From Alienimonas sp043951915 (lineage in GTDB: Bacteria > Planctomycetota > Planctomycetia > Planctomycetales > Planctomycetaceae), in assembly GCF_043951915.1 (NCBI RefSeq), contig NZ_JBINJD010000004.1, positions 7,136-71,135 of the forward strand: a DNA stretch of 64,000 nucleotides. Reading direction: 5' to 3'. The translations under genes were made by a program, and so were the position numbers. Position 1 is the first letter of the stretch, and the number at the start of each line of letters is the position of its first letter. Of this stretch, positions 35,436 to 45,079 are shown piece by piece. The notes beneath the pieces are model-generated. The model was not told where the DNA came from and did not search any database. It saw nothing but the letters and a program-made list of their open reading frames with translations.

Positions 35436-37382
35436 GTGGTCCTCGCCCCGCTCCTCACGCTCGCGGCGCTCCTGACCGGACCGGCCGCCCCCGGCTTTGA
35501 GCCCGGCGTCGTCCCCCCCGGCCGCGTGGTCTACCCACCCGGCAGCGGCGTCGTGGACGTGGCGGGGGAGTACGGCGCCGTGCCGGACGACGGCCGCGAC
35601 GACACCGCCGCCCTCCAGCGGGCGCTGGACGAGCACCCCTCCGGCAACCACATCTTCTACCTCCGCGACGGCGTCTACGACCTGTCGGGCACGCTGCGGC
35701 CCGCCCCCGCCCAAGGGCACAGCAAGCGGAACGTGATCCAGGGGGAGAGCCGCGACGGCACGGTCCTGAAGCTCGCGAACGGCCTGACGGTCGACGGCGA
35801 ACCCTTCGCCGGGGCGGTCGTCGACTTCAACACCGCGAACGCCGCCCAGAACTTCCGCAACGGCGTGCGGGACCTGACGGTCCGCACCGGCGTCGGCAAT
35901 CCGCGGGCGATCGGCCTGCGGTTCCGGGCCAGCAACCGGGGGGCGGTGCGGAACGTCCTGGTCGAGAGCGGGGACGGGGCCGGCGCCGTCGGGCTGGACC
36001 TCTCCAGCGACCTGAACGGCCCGCTGCTGGTGACGAACGTGGAGGTCCGCGGGTTCGACGTCGGCGTGAAGGCCGGCGGCGGGCACGCCAACAGCCAGAC
36101 GTTCGAGCGGCTGACGCTGACCGACCAGAACGAAGTCGCCTTTCTCAACCCCGGCTGGAACATGGTCGCCGTCCGCGGGCTGCGCACGCGGGGCGAGGTC
36201 CCGGCGGTCGTCAGCCGCAACGGCGACCCGGAGGGCGTCCTCACGCTGCTCGACTCCCGGCTGGAGGGCGTCGGCGCCGCGGCGGAGCACGCGGCGGTCG
36301 AGTTGACGAGCGGGTTCGTCAGGAACGTCGAGGCGACCGGCTTCGGGGCGGAGGTGCGGCGCCGGTTCAAGAGCGCCGGCACCGGCTGGCAGTGGCGGCC
36401 GAGCGACGAGCCGCTCCCGCCCCCCGGCGAGGCGTTCGTCACCGCCCCCGGCCTGCGGCCGCCGGCCGCCGCCCCGCTGTTCCCGGACCGCCCGGCGGCG
36501 CCGTTCGTTCTGCCGGTCCGGGAGCCGCCGGCCGTAGCCCGCGACGCCCCCGCCGCGCTGTGGGTCGACCCCCGCGACCACGGCGGCGACCCGGCCGACG
36601 GGGCGAACGGCTACGAGGCGGAGAACTTCGCCGCCCAGGACGACACCGCCGCGGTCCAGGCCGCGGTCGACGCCTGCCCGCCCGGCGGCACGGTGGTCCT
36701 CTCCGGCGGGGCGTGGGTCGTGGCGGGGGAGGTCGTCGTCCGCGGCGGGGTGCGGCGGGTGGTCGGCGTGAACGCCCGCGTGCTCGGCGGCGGGCGGTTC
36801 ACGGTCCGCGACGGCGACGAAGGGGGGCCGGCGGTCGTCGAGTTCGCGGACCTCGAGTGCCGCGGGCCGGGCCTGCACCACGGCTCGGACCGCACGCTGG
36901 TCGTGCGGCACTGCGACTTCGGCCTGCTGACGAACGACCCCGGCTGCGGGCCGATCTTCTTGGAGGATCACATCGGCTGGCTGCGGCTGGACGCCGCGAC
37001 CGCTTGGGCGCGGCAGCTCAACACGGAGGGCGCCGGCGGCCCGCACGTCGACGTCCGCGGCGGCCGGCTGTGGGTCCTGGGGCACAAGACCGAGCGGGCC
37101 GACGCGACGTTCGTCCGCTCCGCGGCCGGCGCCGTCGCGGAGCTGTACGGCGTCTTCACCTATCTGAACAACGGCGAGACCGGCCTGCCGTGGTACGTCG
37201 CCGAGGACGCCACGTTGACGGCCGTCGGGCGGAAGGTCTACGGCCCCGGCGGCCGCGGCCCCGGGCAGGTGACGCTCCTGGAACGCTGGGACCGCGAGTC
37301 GCGGCTGGGCCGCGCCACGGACGCCGGCGCCCTGTTCCCGGCCGGCCTGTTCACCGCGGCCCCGGCGGCCGGGGCCGACTGA
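35436..37382 (+). CDS. Secreted beta-helix protein with two pectate-lyase-superfamily caps
   Basis: 648 residues from GTG 35436, where a signal peptide starts (VLAPLLTLAALLTGPAAPG). The in-frame ATG further upstream gives an implausible Arg-rich leader. Residues 42-65 (GEYGAVPDDGRDDTAALQRA) are the pectate-lyase-superfamily/GH55 entry motif. A second, weaker copy lies near 370-405 (DPRDHGGDP, AQDDTAAVQAAVDA). The protein is therefore two right-handed beta-helix halves in tandem, as in GH55-like or tailspike-like folds. Probably a secreted polysaccharide-degrading or -binding protein; no catalytic residues can be assigned. It converges with the next gene with a 13-nt gap. Confidence 0.75.
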   Translation: MVLAPLLTLAALLTGPAAPGFEPGVVPPGRVVYPPGSGVVDVAGEYGAVPDDGRDDTAALQRALDEHPSGNHIFYLRDGVYDLSGTLRPAPAQGHSKRNVIQGESRDGTVLKLANGLTVDGEPFAGAVVDFNTANAAQNFRNGVRDLTVRTGVGNPRAIGLRFRASNRGAVRNVLVESGDGAGAVGLDLSSDLNGPLLVTNVEVRGFDVGVKAGGGHANSQTFERLTLTDQNEVAFLNPGWNMVAVRGLRTRGEVPAVVSRNGDPEGVLTLLDSRLEGVGAAAEHAAVELTSGFVRNVEATGFGAEVRRRFKSAGTGWQWRPSDEPLPPPGEAFVTAPGLRPPAAAPLFPDRPAAPFVLPVREPPAVARDAPAALWVDPRDHGGDPADGANGYEAENFAAQDDTAAVQAAVDACPPGGTVVLSGGAWVVAGEVVVRGGVRRVVGVNARVLGGGRFTVRDGDEGGPAVVEFADLECRGPGLHHGSDRTLVVRHCDFGLLTNDPGCGPIFLEDHIGWLRLDAATAWARQLNTEGAGGPHVDVRGGRLWVLGHKTERADATFVRSAAGAVAELYGVFTYLNNGETGLPWYVAEDATLTAVGRKVYGPGGRGPGQVTLLERWDRESRLGRATDAGALFPAGLFTAAPAAGAD

Positions 37383-37395
37383 GTCGCCGCCCGCG

Positions 37396-38844
37396 TCAGT
37401 CCCCGCCGCCGGCGGGCGGATCGGCGTCGGCGGGCTCGACCGGCGCGATCGAGAACCCGTCGACCCGGTACTCCCCGCGGGCCCCGACGCGGAACTCCAG
37501 CGGCTCCCGCGGGCCGACCGCCGCGTCGGTCCGCGGGCCGCTCGTGCGGTCGGCGTCGGAGACGCCGGTCAGCCGGTTGTTCTCGAACGTCGCCGCGAGG
37601 CTCGCCTCGTTCCGCACCAGCGGCCGCGGCGGGCCGGTCAGCTCGACGCGGTTGTTCACGAACTCGATCGTGGAGAAGTCCGAGTTCGCGTCGATCCCGA
37701 ACAGCCCCTCGGTGCGGGGCGTGGCCGTCTCCACGCCGACGACGTGGTTGTTGCGGAACGACAGCCGGTCGTACGCCGGGTCGCTCCAGAACACCCCGCG
37801 GCCGGGGTTCCTCACGAGGTTGTCCCGGAACGTGACCGGCCCGGGGGCGGCGGCGCGGCCGAAGCTGGCCATCAGGTTCCCGCCGTCGACCGCCGGGTCG
37901 AAGTCGAACAGGTTCCGCTCCACGACCAGGGCGTTGCGGGTCCCCTCGATCGAATAGCTGCGCATGAAGTAGTTGTGGTGGAGGTGGAAGGTGGGCGAGC
38001 CGTCCTCCGGCACGGGGCCGCCGGCGTGTTTGGGGATCGAGACGACGCCGTCCAGGTAGTTGTGGTCGATCTCCATGCCGCTCTCCCCCTCGAAGGGGAA
38101 CTCGATCGCGAAGTTGCAGCGGATCGTGTTGTGGTGGATCCGCACGTCGCGGGCGCCGCGGCCCTTCACGCCGTACACGTGGTCCGGGTGGTCGGGGGTG
38201 ATCTCGAAGGTGTTGTGGGCGATCTCCAGCCCGTGGGCCCAGCGGACGAAGATCGACCCGCCGACCGGCCCCTTCGTGACCCGCATGCGCCCGCCGGCGT
38301 CGGTGAAACGGCAGTCCGTGATCGACCCGCCCTTCGAATGGAACAGCCGCACGCCGCTCCACCGGAACGGTCCGACGTGCAGGTTCCGCAGCGTCAGGTC
38401 CTCCGCGTCGCGGGAGAGGATCGCCCCGTGCAGCCCGCCGCGTTCGGCCGTGCTGCGGAGCGTCAACCCCCTGATCATCACGCTCTGCGCCCGCGGCTCG
38501 ACGACGATCAGGTAGGCGGATTCGTCCGCGGTGTTGTAGTCGGTCTCGTTGTCCGGCCGGTCGGTGGGGGCGGGCGTCCAGGTCGGGGCGGGGGTGAGGG
38601 CCGTCTCTCCGGGGCCGGCGCCGGCGAGCGTCATCCCGCTTTCGACCCGCAGCGGTTCGGTCAACTCGAACGTGCCCGGACCGACGGCGATCCGGTCGCC
38701 CGGGCTCCCGCCGTTCACCGCCTTGACCAGCGCGGCGACGTCCGTGATCGGGGCTAGGGCCTCCGGGGCCGGCTTTCCGCCGCCGGGGGGCGCCGCAGGC
38801 GTGCAGAGGGCGGCCTCGAGGAGGAGGACGGGAAGGGCGTGCAT
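37396..38844 (-). CDS. Secreted right-handed parallel beta-helix protein
   Basis: 482 residues with a short signal peptide (HALPVLLLEAALCTPAA). It begins PITDVAALVKAVNGGSPGDR (a chondroitinase B/pectate-lyase-like entry) and contains many short helix rungs of the NosD/beta-helix type: GLEIAHNTFEI, DVRIHHNTIRC, GMEIDHNYLDG, TFHLHHNYFMRS. Polysaccharide lyase family 6 and plain beta-helix carbohydrate-binding proteins share this fold; which applies is unclear. It is transcribed toward the beta-helix gene at 35436 and divergently from the sigma gene at 39015. Confidence 0.75.
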   Translation of the reverse strand: MHALPVLLLEAALCTPAAPPGGGKPAPEALAPITDVAALVKAVNGGSPGDRIAVGPGTFELTEPLRVESGMTLAGAGPGETALTPAPTWTPAPTDRPDNETDYNTADESAYLIVVEPRAQSVMIRGLTLRSTAERGGLHGAILSRDAEDLTLRNLHVGPFRWSGVRLFHSKGGSITDCRFTDAGGRMRVTKGPVGGSIFVRWAHGLEIAHNTFEITPDHPDHVYGVKGRGARDVRIHHNTIRCNFAIEFPFEGESGMEIDHNYLDGVVSIPKHAGGPVPEDGSPTFHLHHNYFMRSYSIEGTRNALVVERNLFDFDPAVDGGNLMASFGRAAAPGPVTFRDNLVRNPGRGVFWSDPAYDRLSFRNNHVVGVETATPRTEGLFGIDANSDFSTIEFVNNRVELTGPPRPLVRNEASLAATFENNRLTGVSDADRTSGPRTDAAVGPREPLEFRVGARGEYRVDGFSIAPVEPADADPPAGGGD

Positions 38845-39014
38845 CAGACAGGCGGTGGGCGGAGGCGGGAGCGCCCGAGGGTAGCGCCTCCGGCGCCCGG
38901 GACGCGTCGAACCCGATCCGGCAGGCCCGATCCGTCGTCAACGGATTCGCAGGAATCTTCGCATCGGATCAGAATCGGCCGTGGGATCTCCGCCGCGACG
39001 GCTAACTCCTGGCA

Positions 39015-39551
39015 ATGGATGACCCGAAGCCCGCCCCGCCGCCCTCGCTGGACTACCTGTCCGCCGTCACGGACGCGCAGCGGACGCTGTACGCGGTGCT
39101 GTTCTCCCTGCTGCGGAACCCCCACGACGTGGAGGACGCCCTGCAGGAGACCAACGCGGTCCTGTGGGCGAAGGCCGCGGAGTTCGACCCCGCCCGGCCG
39201 TTCCTGCCCTGGGCCCTCAAGATCGCCCAGTTGCAGGCGTTGGCCCTCCGCAAACGCAAGGGGCGGCGGCCGATCCTGGACGAGGCTCTGGTCGCCACGC
39301 TGGCCGACGAGGCCGCCGCCGACGCGGACCGCGAGGAGCCGCGGCGGCGGGCGCTCTCGGAGTGCCTGTCCAAACTGCCGGCCGACCGCCGCCGGCTGGC
39401 CCTGCGGCGGTACGAACCCGGCGCCAGCGTGAACGCCCTCGCCGCCGAACTGGGCCGCAGTCCCAAGGCGATCAGCGAGGCCCTCCGCCGCACCCGGGCC
39501 GCCCTGCTGGACTGCGTCGAACGCACCCTCGCCCGGGAGGCCCGCGCGTGA
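39015..39551 (+). CDS. ECF sigma-70 family factor (second)
   Basis: 178 residues. Region 2: DAQRTLYAVLFSLLRNPHDV, EDALQETNAVLWAKAAEFDP, ALKIAQLQALALRKRKGRRP. Region 4: LSKLPADRRRLALRRYEPGA, VNALAAELGRSPKAISEALR. A -10-like TAACTC lies 9 nt before the ATG with no Shine-Dalgarno, so a leaderless or near-leaderless message is possible. The GGTAAC-N15-GCTATCC element is absent here, so this factor probably recognises a different promoter from the sigma at 32163. It overlaps the following FecR gene by GTGA and heads the operon to about 50031. Confidence 0.83.
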   Translation: MDDPKPAPPPSLDYLSAVTDAQRTLYAVLFSLLRNPHDVEDALQETNAVLWAKAAEFDPARPFLPWALKIAQLQALALRKRKGRRPILDEALVATLADEAAADADREEPRRRALSECLSKLPADRRRLALRRYEPGASVNALAAELGRSPKAISEALRRTRAALLDCVERTLAREARA

Positions 39552-40972
39552 CCGATCCCTTCCAAAACACGACGAACGACGCGGCGGCCGACCCGCTGGA
39601 CCGGCTGCTGAACGCCGCCGTGGACGACGGTCTGTCCGAGGCGGAGGAGGCCGAGCTGACGGCCCGGCTCCGCGACGACCCGGCCGCCCGGGAGCGGTAT
39701 CGGCGGTTCATGTCCCTGCACGCGGAGCTGCACTGGCGGACCGGGGCCCCGGCGGCGAGCTTCGCCGAGCCCGACGCCCCGGAGCCGGCGCCCGAACCGC
39801 GCGTCCGGCGGCGGGCGTTGTGGGCGCTGGGGCTGGCGACGCTGGCCGCGAGTCTGCTGGCGGCGGCCCTGCTGCCGCGGGTCTGGGCGCCGGGCGGCGA
39901 CGGCGACGCGGCGTCCGTCGTGAGCGTGGCGTCGGTGCGGGGGGCGGTGCGGTATCGGGGTCCGGGCGGGGCGCTTCGTCCGGTGCGGGTCGCCGCCGGT
40001 CTGCCGGCCGGCACGGCGCTGCTGGAGGGGGCGTCGTCCTCGGTCCAACTGCGGTTCGCGGACGGCACGCTGGTCAGCGTCGGCGGGGACGCGGAGGTGG
40101 AGATCGAGGAACGCCCGACGGCGGGCGGCGTCGCCCAGAAGCGCCTGCGGTTGCGGTCCGGCCTGCTGACGGCGGAGGTCCGCCCGCAGCCGGCCGGGGC
40201 CCCGATGGTGATCGAAACGCCCGCCGCCCGGGCGGAGGTGCTGGGCACGGTGTTCACGCTCGCCGCCGGGGCGGACGCGACGCGGTTGGACGTGGAGGAC
40301 GGGCTGGTGCGGCTCCGCCGGTCCGTGGACGGGCGGGCCGTCGAGGTGCCGGCCGGGCGGCGGGTGATCGCCTCCCTGGACGCCGCCGCCGACCTGCGTT
40401 CGCAGGCCCCCGCCGCCGACGAGCCCGGCTGGCGGCACGTCTTCGCCGCCCCCCCGCCGGACGCGTGGCGCGGCCGCTGGCTGCCCCCGGGGCCCGACGG
40501 AGACGCCCCCGCCCGGGTGCGTTCCGTGCCGCTGGTCGTCGGCCGCACCGACGAACCGGGCGCCGACGGCGAGGGCGCCCCGGTGGTGCACTTCGGCGTG
40601 ACGGCCCGGCGGACGGACGCGGCGGACCTCGGCACGCTCCCGCCGGACGCCGTGTTCACCGCCGTGCTCCGCACCGATCGGCCGACGGCGTTGCAGGTCT
40701 TTCTGGGAACGCTGAAGAAGTCCGGCCGCTTCGGCGGGAACTTCGAGGTTCGCCTGCCGGAGGGCGCCGGAACCCCGCTGCCCGGCGCCGCGGGGGCGGC
40801 CGGGTGGCGCCGCGTGCGTGTGCCGGTCGCCGCGTTCCGCCCGCTGATCCCCCGGCACGCCACGGTCCCCGACGCCGGTCGGCCGGTGCTGTGGATGCTG
40901 ACCAGCTTCGCCTCGGACGACGGGCTGGAGGTCGCCGAACTGTCCCTGACGTCCGCTGGAGAGGCCAAATGA
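39548..40972 (+). CDS. FecR-domain membrane protein (anti-sigma-like)
   Basis: 474 residues from GTG 39548. An N-terminal cytoplasmic segment (LDRLLNAAVDDGLSEAEEAE) is followed by a membrane helix at about 90-112 (ALWALGLATLAASLLAAALL). The FecR domain is QLRFADGTLVSVGGDAEVEI and ETPAARAEVLGTVFTLAAGA. A final beta-rich portion (about 290-474) may bind carbohydrate. It is coupled to the sigma factor upstream and to the DUF1592 gene downstream (ATGA overlaps at both ends), so signal reception and the secreted enzymes form one transcription unit. Confidence 0.82.
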   Translation: MTDPFQNTTNDAAADPLDRLLNAAVDDGLSEAEEAELTARLRDDPAARERYRRFMSLHAELHWRTGAPAASFAEPDAPEPAPEPRVRRRALWALGLATLAASLLAAALLPRVWAPGGDGDAASVVSVASVRGAVRYRGPGGALRPVRVAAGLPAGTALLEGASSSVQLRFADGTLVSVGGDAEVEIEERPTAGGVAQKRLRLRSGLLTAEVRPQPAGAPMVIETPAARAEVLGTVFTLAAGADATRLDVEDGLVRLRRSVDGRAVEVPAGRRVIASLDAAADLRSQAPAADEPGWRHVFAAPPPDAWRGRWLPPGPDGDAPARVRSVPLVVGRTDEPGADGEGAPVVHFGVTARRTDAADLGTLPPDAVFTAVLRTDRPTALQVFLGTLKKSGRFGGNFEVRLPEGAGTPLPGAAGAAGWRRVRVPVAAFRPLIPRHATVPDAGRPVLWMLTSFASDDGLEVAELSLTSAGEAK

Positions 40973-43770
40973 CCCGCGTTTCGCCCCTGCTCGCTGGCTG
41001 TGCGGCGCTGCTCTGCCCGGTCTTCGCCGTCCCGGCCGGGGCCGCGGACGACTTCGCGGACCGCATCCTCCCCCTGCTGGAGGACAACTGCACGTACTGC
41101 CACGGCGCCGCGGACGAGGACCCCGCCGGCGGATTCGCCATGGCCGGGTTCGCCGATCGTGCGTCCGTCCTGCGGGAGCGGGCGACCTGGGCGAAGGCGC
41201 TGGAGGCGATCGAAACGCACGCCATGCCGCCGGCGGACGACGCCTGGCTCGACCCGGCCGACCGGCACGCGTTGGCGGCGTGGCTCCGCGGGGCGCTGGC
41301 GGAGCCGGAGCCCGGGCTCGGCCGCGCCCGGGTCGGGGCGGCGCCGCTGCGGCGGCTCACGCGGCTGGAGTACAACAACACCGTCCGCGACCTGCTGGGG
41401 CTGGAGACGGACGTGTTCATGTTCCCGGAGCGGCTGCCCTTCGACAAAGCCTACTTCGACCCCGCCGCCGACCGGCTGCCGGCGGAACTGTCGATCCGGG
41501 CGCGGGAGTACGGGGCGAAGTACCCGGTCCTGCTGCCGACCGCCGGGCTGCCCGGCGACGGGCGGGCGGAGCACGGGTTCAGCAACCGGGGCGACGCCCA
41601 GGACATGTCGGATTCGCTGTTGGAGCAGTACCTGTCGCTGGCGGACGCGGTCGCCTCCCACCCGGAACTGTTCGGCCGGGCGGCCCGCCTGCGGGACCTC
41701 GCCCCGGAAGTCGCCGACGCCGCCCCCAAGCCCAGCCCCGGGCCGAACCGGCCGCGGAACCGGCTGGTGGCGGTCGCCTCCGCGGAGTTCGCCCCCAACG
41801 ACAACCTCGCCCGCACCGCCGAGGGCAGCGCCGTCACGCTGGAGGCGTTCCGGCAGCAAGTCGCCGCCGCCCACGCGGAGGGCCGCGGCGGGACCTTCGA
41901 CGCCGACGCCGTCGCCAACACCACCGTGCCCGGCAAGGGCGGCGTGCTGCACCTCGCCCCGGCGGAGATCGGCGGACGGACCGTCGGTTTGAACCCCAGC
42001 GAGGACCTGTGGAGCGCCGTGTTCTCCACCGGCCGGGCGACCTCCGGCAACGCGATCTTCACCAACCGTCAGAAGGACAAGAAGAACTTCCTGATCGGCT
42101 TCGAGGGCGAGGACCGCGGCGCCGTGCGGGCCGTCGGCGTGTCGCTGGTCAGCCGGCGGGGGCAGTCGGGGGCGATCACGCTGACGGCGGAGTGCACCGG
42201 CGACGAGGCCGTCTCGGTGACGGTCGAACTGGCCGCCGGGGCCGGGGCGGACAACGTCTTCGCCGCCTTGGCCGCCCCCGACGGGGAGCACGTGCGGCGG
42301 CTGGTGATCGACGGGTCCGCCTTCAGCGGCGACTACGTGTTGCTGGACGACCTCGCCCTGCTGTGCGACTCGCCGCCGCCGGCCCCGGCCTTGGTGGGCG
42401 TCGAACCGGCCGAGCCGGAGGATGAAGAGACCCCCAAACCGGCCGGCCCGGCCCCGGACGCCGACCTCGGCGGCGCCCCGCGGGACCGCGTGACCCGGTT
42501 CCTGCGGCGGGCCTTCCGCCGGCCCGTCGACGCCGCGGAGGCGGACCGCTACTTCGCCCTCTACCAAGCGGGCCAGGCCGAGGGCGGCGAAGAGCGGGCG
42601 GCCCGGCAGGTCGTGCGGGCGGCGCTGTCGTCTCCGAGCTTCCTCTACGTCAATCCGACCCCGCCCGAGGCTGCCGACGCCTCCGGCGTGCGGCCGCTGA
42701 CCGATCACGAGTTGGCGAACCGGCTGTCGTACTTCCTCTGGAGCACGCTGCCGGACGACGAACTGTTCGCCCTCGCCGACGCCGGCCGGCTGTCCGACCC
42801 GGACGTGCTGGAGGCCCAGGCCCGGCGGATGATCCGCGACCCGCGGGTGCGGGAGCTGTCCGAGAACTTCTTCGTGGAATGGCTCCGCCTGCGGGAGCTG
42901 TGGAGCGCCCAGCCGGACCGCCGGGCGTTCCGGGCCTTCTACGCCGGGGCGAAGGGCAAGAACACGCTGGCCGACGACATGTTCGCCGAGGCCCTGCTGC
43001 TGTTCGAACGCATCCTGATCGAAGACCGCAGCGTGCTGGAGCTGATCGACGCCGACGCCGCCTACCTCAACGGTCCGCTGGCCGAACTGTACGGCCTGGA
43101 GGGCGGCCCGGACGGCGACCGCACCTGGCGGCGGGTCGACCTGCCGGACGGCCGCCGCGGCGGGCTGCTGACGACCGGGGCCGTGCTGACGCTCACCTCC
43201 TTCCCCCACCGCACCAGCCCGATCCGCCGCGGGGCCTGGACCTTGGAGACGATCCTAAACCGTCCGCCGGCCCCGCCGAACGCGGCGGTGACGGACGTCG
43301 ACGAACAGGCGTTCGGCGACGCTCTCACCCTGCGGCAGAAGGTCGAACGGCACCGGGAGGACCCGGCCTGCGCGATCTGCCACGACCGCATCGACCTGCC
43401 CGGCTTCGTGCTGGAGAACTACGACGCCATCGGCCGCTGGCGCGAGACCGACGACGCCGGCGGCCCGATTGAACCCGCCGGCGACCTGCCCGGCGTGGGC
43501 GCGTTCGGGGACGTGACCGAGTTCAAACGACGACTCTGCGAGGACCGCCTGCGGTTCGCCCGGGGCGTCACGGAGCGGCTGTTGTCCTACGCCCTGGCCC
43601 GCGAACTCGCCTACCACGACCTCGCCCCGGTGGAGCGCATCCTCGCCGCCGCGGACGGGAGCGCTTTCCGGCTGAGCGACCTTGTCGCCGGCGTGGTGCG
43701 GAGCGACCCGTTCCGACACGCCGATCGCCCGGCCGACACGCAGAACGCCTCAGTGGAGAAGACCCGATGA
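40969..43770 (+). CDS. DUF1592 family cytochrome-like protein (copy 3, divergent)
   Basis: 933 residues from ATG 40969 (overlap ATGA). Signal peptide (LLAGCAALLCPVFAVPAGAA), heme-like CTYCHGAADED, DUF1587 (LRRLTRLEYNNTVRDLLGLE), DUF1595/DUF1592 (LRRAFRRPVDAAEADRYFAL, LANRLSYFLWSTLPDDELFA), DUF1588 (HRTSPIRRGAWTLETILNRP), a second heme-like CAICHDRIDLPGF, and DUF1585 (LVAGVVRSDPFRH). Same architecture as the two other DUF1592 proteins but clearly less similar to them than they are to each other, with an extra middle segment. Paired with the overlapping DUF1552 gene. Confidence 0.87.
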   Translation: MTRVSPLLAGCAALLCPVFAVPAGAADDFADRILPLLEDNCTYCHGAADEDPAGGFAMAGFADRASVLRERATWAKALEAIETHAMPPADDAWLDPADRHALAAWLRGALAEPEPGLGRARVGAAPLRRLTRLEYNNTVRDLLGLETDVFMFPERLPFDKAYFDPAADRLPAELSIRAREYGAKYPVLLPTAGLPGDGRAEHGFSNRGDAQDMSDSLLEQYLSLADAVASHPELFGRAARLRDLAPEVADAAPKPSPGPNRPRNRLVAVASAEFAPNDNLARTAEGSAVTLEAFRQQVAAAHAEGRGGTFDADAVANTTVPGKGGVLHLAPAEIGGRTVGLNPSEDLWSAVFSTGRATSGNAIFTNRQKDKKNFLIGFEGEDRGAVRAVGVSLVSRRGQSGAITLTAECTGDEAVSVTVELAAGAGADNVFAALAAPDGEHVRRLVIDGSAFSGDYVLLDDLALLCDSPPPAPALVGVEPAEPEDEETPKPAGPAPDADLGGAPRDRVTRFLRRAFRRPVDAAEADRYFALYQAGQAEGGEERAARQVVRAALSSPSFLYVNPTPPEAADASGVRPLTDHELANRLSYFLWSTLPDDELFALADAGRLSDPDVLEAQARRMIRDPRVRELSENFFVEWLRLRELWSAQPDRRAFRAFYAGAKGKNTLADDMFAEALLLFERILIEDRSVLELIDADAAYLNGPLAELYGLEGGPDGDRTWRRVDLPDGRRGGLLTTGAVLTLTSFPHRTSPIRRGAWTLETILNRPPAPPNAAVTDVDEQAFGDALTLRQKVERHREDPACAICHDRIDLPGFVLENYDAIGRWRETDDAGGPIEPAGDLPGVGAFGDVTEFKRRLCEDRLRFARGVTERLLSYALARELAYHDLAPVERILAAADGSAFRLSDLVAGVVRSDPFRHADRPADTQNASVEKTR

Positions 43771-45059
43771 ACGTTTCGACGACCGCCCCGCTGCACCGCC
43801 GCACGCTGCTCCGCGGGGCCGGTGCCGCGATCGCCCTGCCGTGGCTGGAGGCGATGGTCCCCGCCGCCGGCACGGCCGCGGCGAAAGCGGCCCCCGGTCC
43901 GCCGCCGCGGCTGGCTTGGGTCTACATCCCCAACGGCGTCGTGCAGGATGCCTGGCACCCCCGGACGGCCGGGCCGGACTGGGAGGCGACGCCCTCCCTC
44001 GCCCCGCTGGCCGACCTGCGGCGCCACCTCAACCTCTACACCGGGCTGGACCGGGAGTTCCGCGGCGGCACCGGCGTGCACGCCCAGGCGGGCTGTTGCT
44101 GGCTGAGCAGTTCGCCCCCCGCGGAGGCCCTCGACGGCGGGTTCCCGACGAACCGCACGCTGGACCAGATCGTGGCGTCGCAGATCGGCCGGGACACGCC
44201 CGTCCCCTCGCTGCACCTCAGTTGCAACGACCACGCCAACCAGCGGGAGACGCGGTACTTCGAAAGCGTCTCTTGGCGCGGCCCCGGGAACGCGGCCCCG
44301 GCCCAGAAGGACCCGCGGCAGGTGTTCGACCGACTGTTCGGCAAGCTGGACCCCTCCGCTGCCAGCGTGCTGGACGTGGCCCTCGCCGACGCCAAACGCC
44401 TGCGGACCGGGCTGGGCCGGTCGGACCGGCAGACGGTCGACGGCTACCTGCAGTCGGTCCGCGAACTGGAAAAGCGGGTCCAACGGGCCGGCGCCTCGCC
44501 CGCCGAGGCCGACCCGCACCTCGCCCGCCGGGCCTCGTCCGTGCCGGAGGACCGCGGGGAATACCTGCGGCTGATGGGCGACCTGATCGTCGCCGCCTTC
44601 CGGCAGGACCGCACCCGCGTCGCCACCCTGCTGGTCGACCCGGAGCGCTGGGACACCCCCCGCCTGTACCACGGCGTGTTCGACGAACCGCAGAACCACC
44701 ACGCCCTCACCCACACCAAGGGGGACGAGGCGAAGGAGAAACTGGCCCGGATCGACCGCTTCCACGTGGAGCAGTTCGCCCATGTTGTGCGGCGCCTGGC
44801 GGAGACGCCGGAGGCGGGCGGTTCCCTGCTGGACAACTGCCTGATCTCGCTGGGCAGCGGCATGGGCGACGGCCGCGTGCACGACTACGGCGACCTCCCG
44901 CTGGTCACCGCCGGCGGCCTCGGCGGCCGGGTGCGGACCGGCGCCCACCATAAGTTCGAAGGGAAGGTCCCGCTGGCGAACCTGTGGCTGTCCGTCGCCC
45001 AGGCCGTCGGCGTGGAGGCCGACGCCTTCGCCGACAGCGACGGCACGGTGACGCTTTAA
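43767..45059 (+). CDS. DUF1552 family protein (copy 3, TAT-exported)
   Basis: 430 residues from ATG 43767, overlapping the preceding TGA. The leader is LHRRTLLRGAGAAIALPWLE. Family blocks: RLAWVYIPNGVVQDAWHP, GFPTNRTLDQIVASQIGRDT, FDEPQNHHALTHTKGDEAKE and ISLGSGMGDGRVHDYGDLPL. It is the exported partner of the DUF1592 protein upstream; reaction unknown. The next gene starts 20 nt downstream. Confidence 0.87.
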   Translation: MNVSTTAPLHRRTLLRGAGAAIALPWLEAMVPAAGTAAAKAAPGPPPRLAWVYIPNGVVQDAWHPRTAGPDWEATPSLAPLADLRRHLNLYTGLDREFRGGTGVHAQAGCCWLSSSPPAEALDGGFPTNRTLDQIVASQIGRDTPVPSLHLSCNDHANQRETRYFESVSWRGPGNAAPAQKDPRQVFDRLFGKLDPSAASVLDVALADAKRLRTGLGRSDRQTVDGYLQSVRELEKRVQRAGASPAEADPHLARRASSVPEDRGEYLRLMGDLIVAAFRQDRTRVATLLVDPERWDTPRLYHGVFDEPQNHHALTHTKGDEAKEKLARIDRFHVEQFAHVVRRLAETPEAGGSLLDNCLISLGSGMGDGRVHDYGDLPLVTAGGLGGRVRTGAHHKFEGKVPLANLWLSVAQAVGVEADAFADSDGTVTL

Positions 45060-45079
45060 ATCCTTCCAAGTTCGCACGC

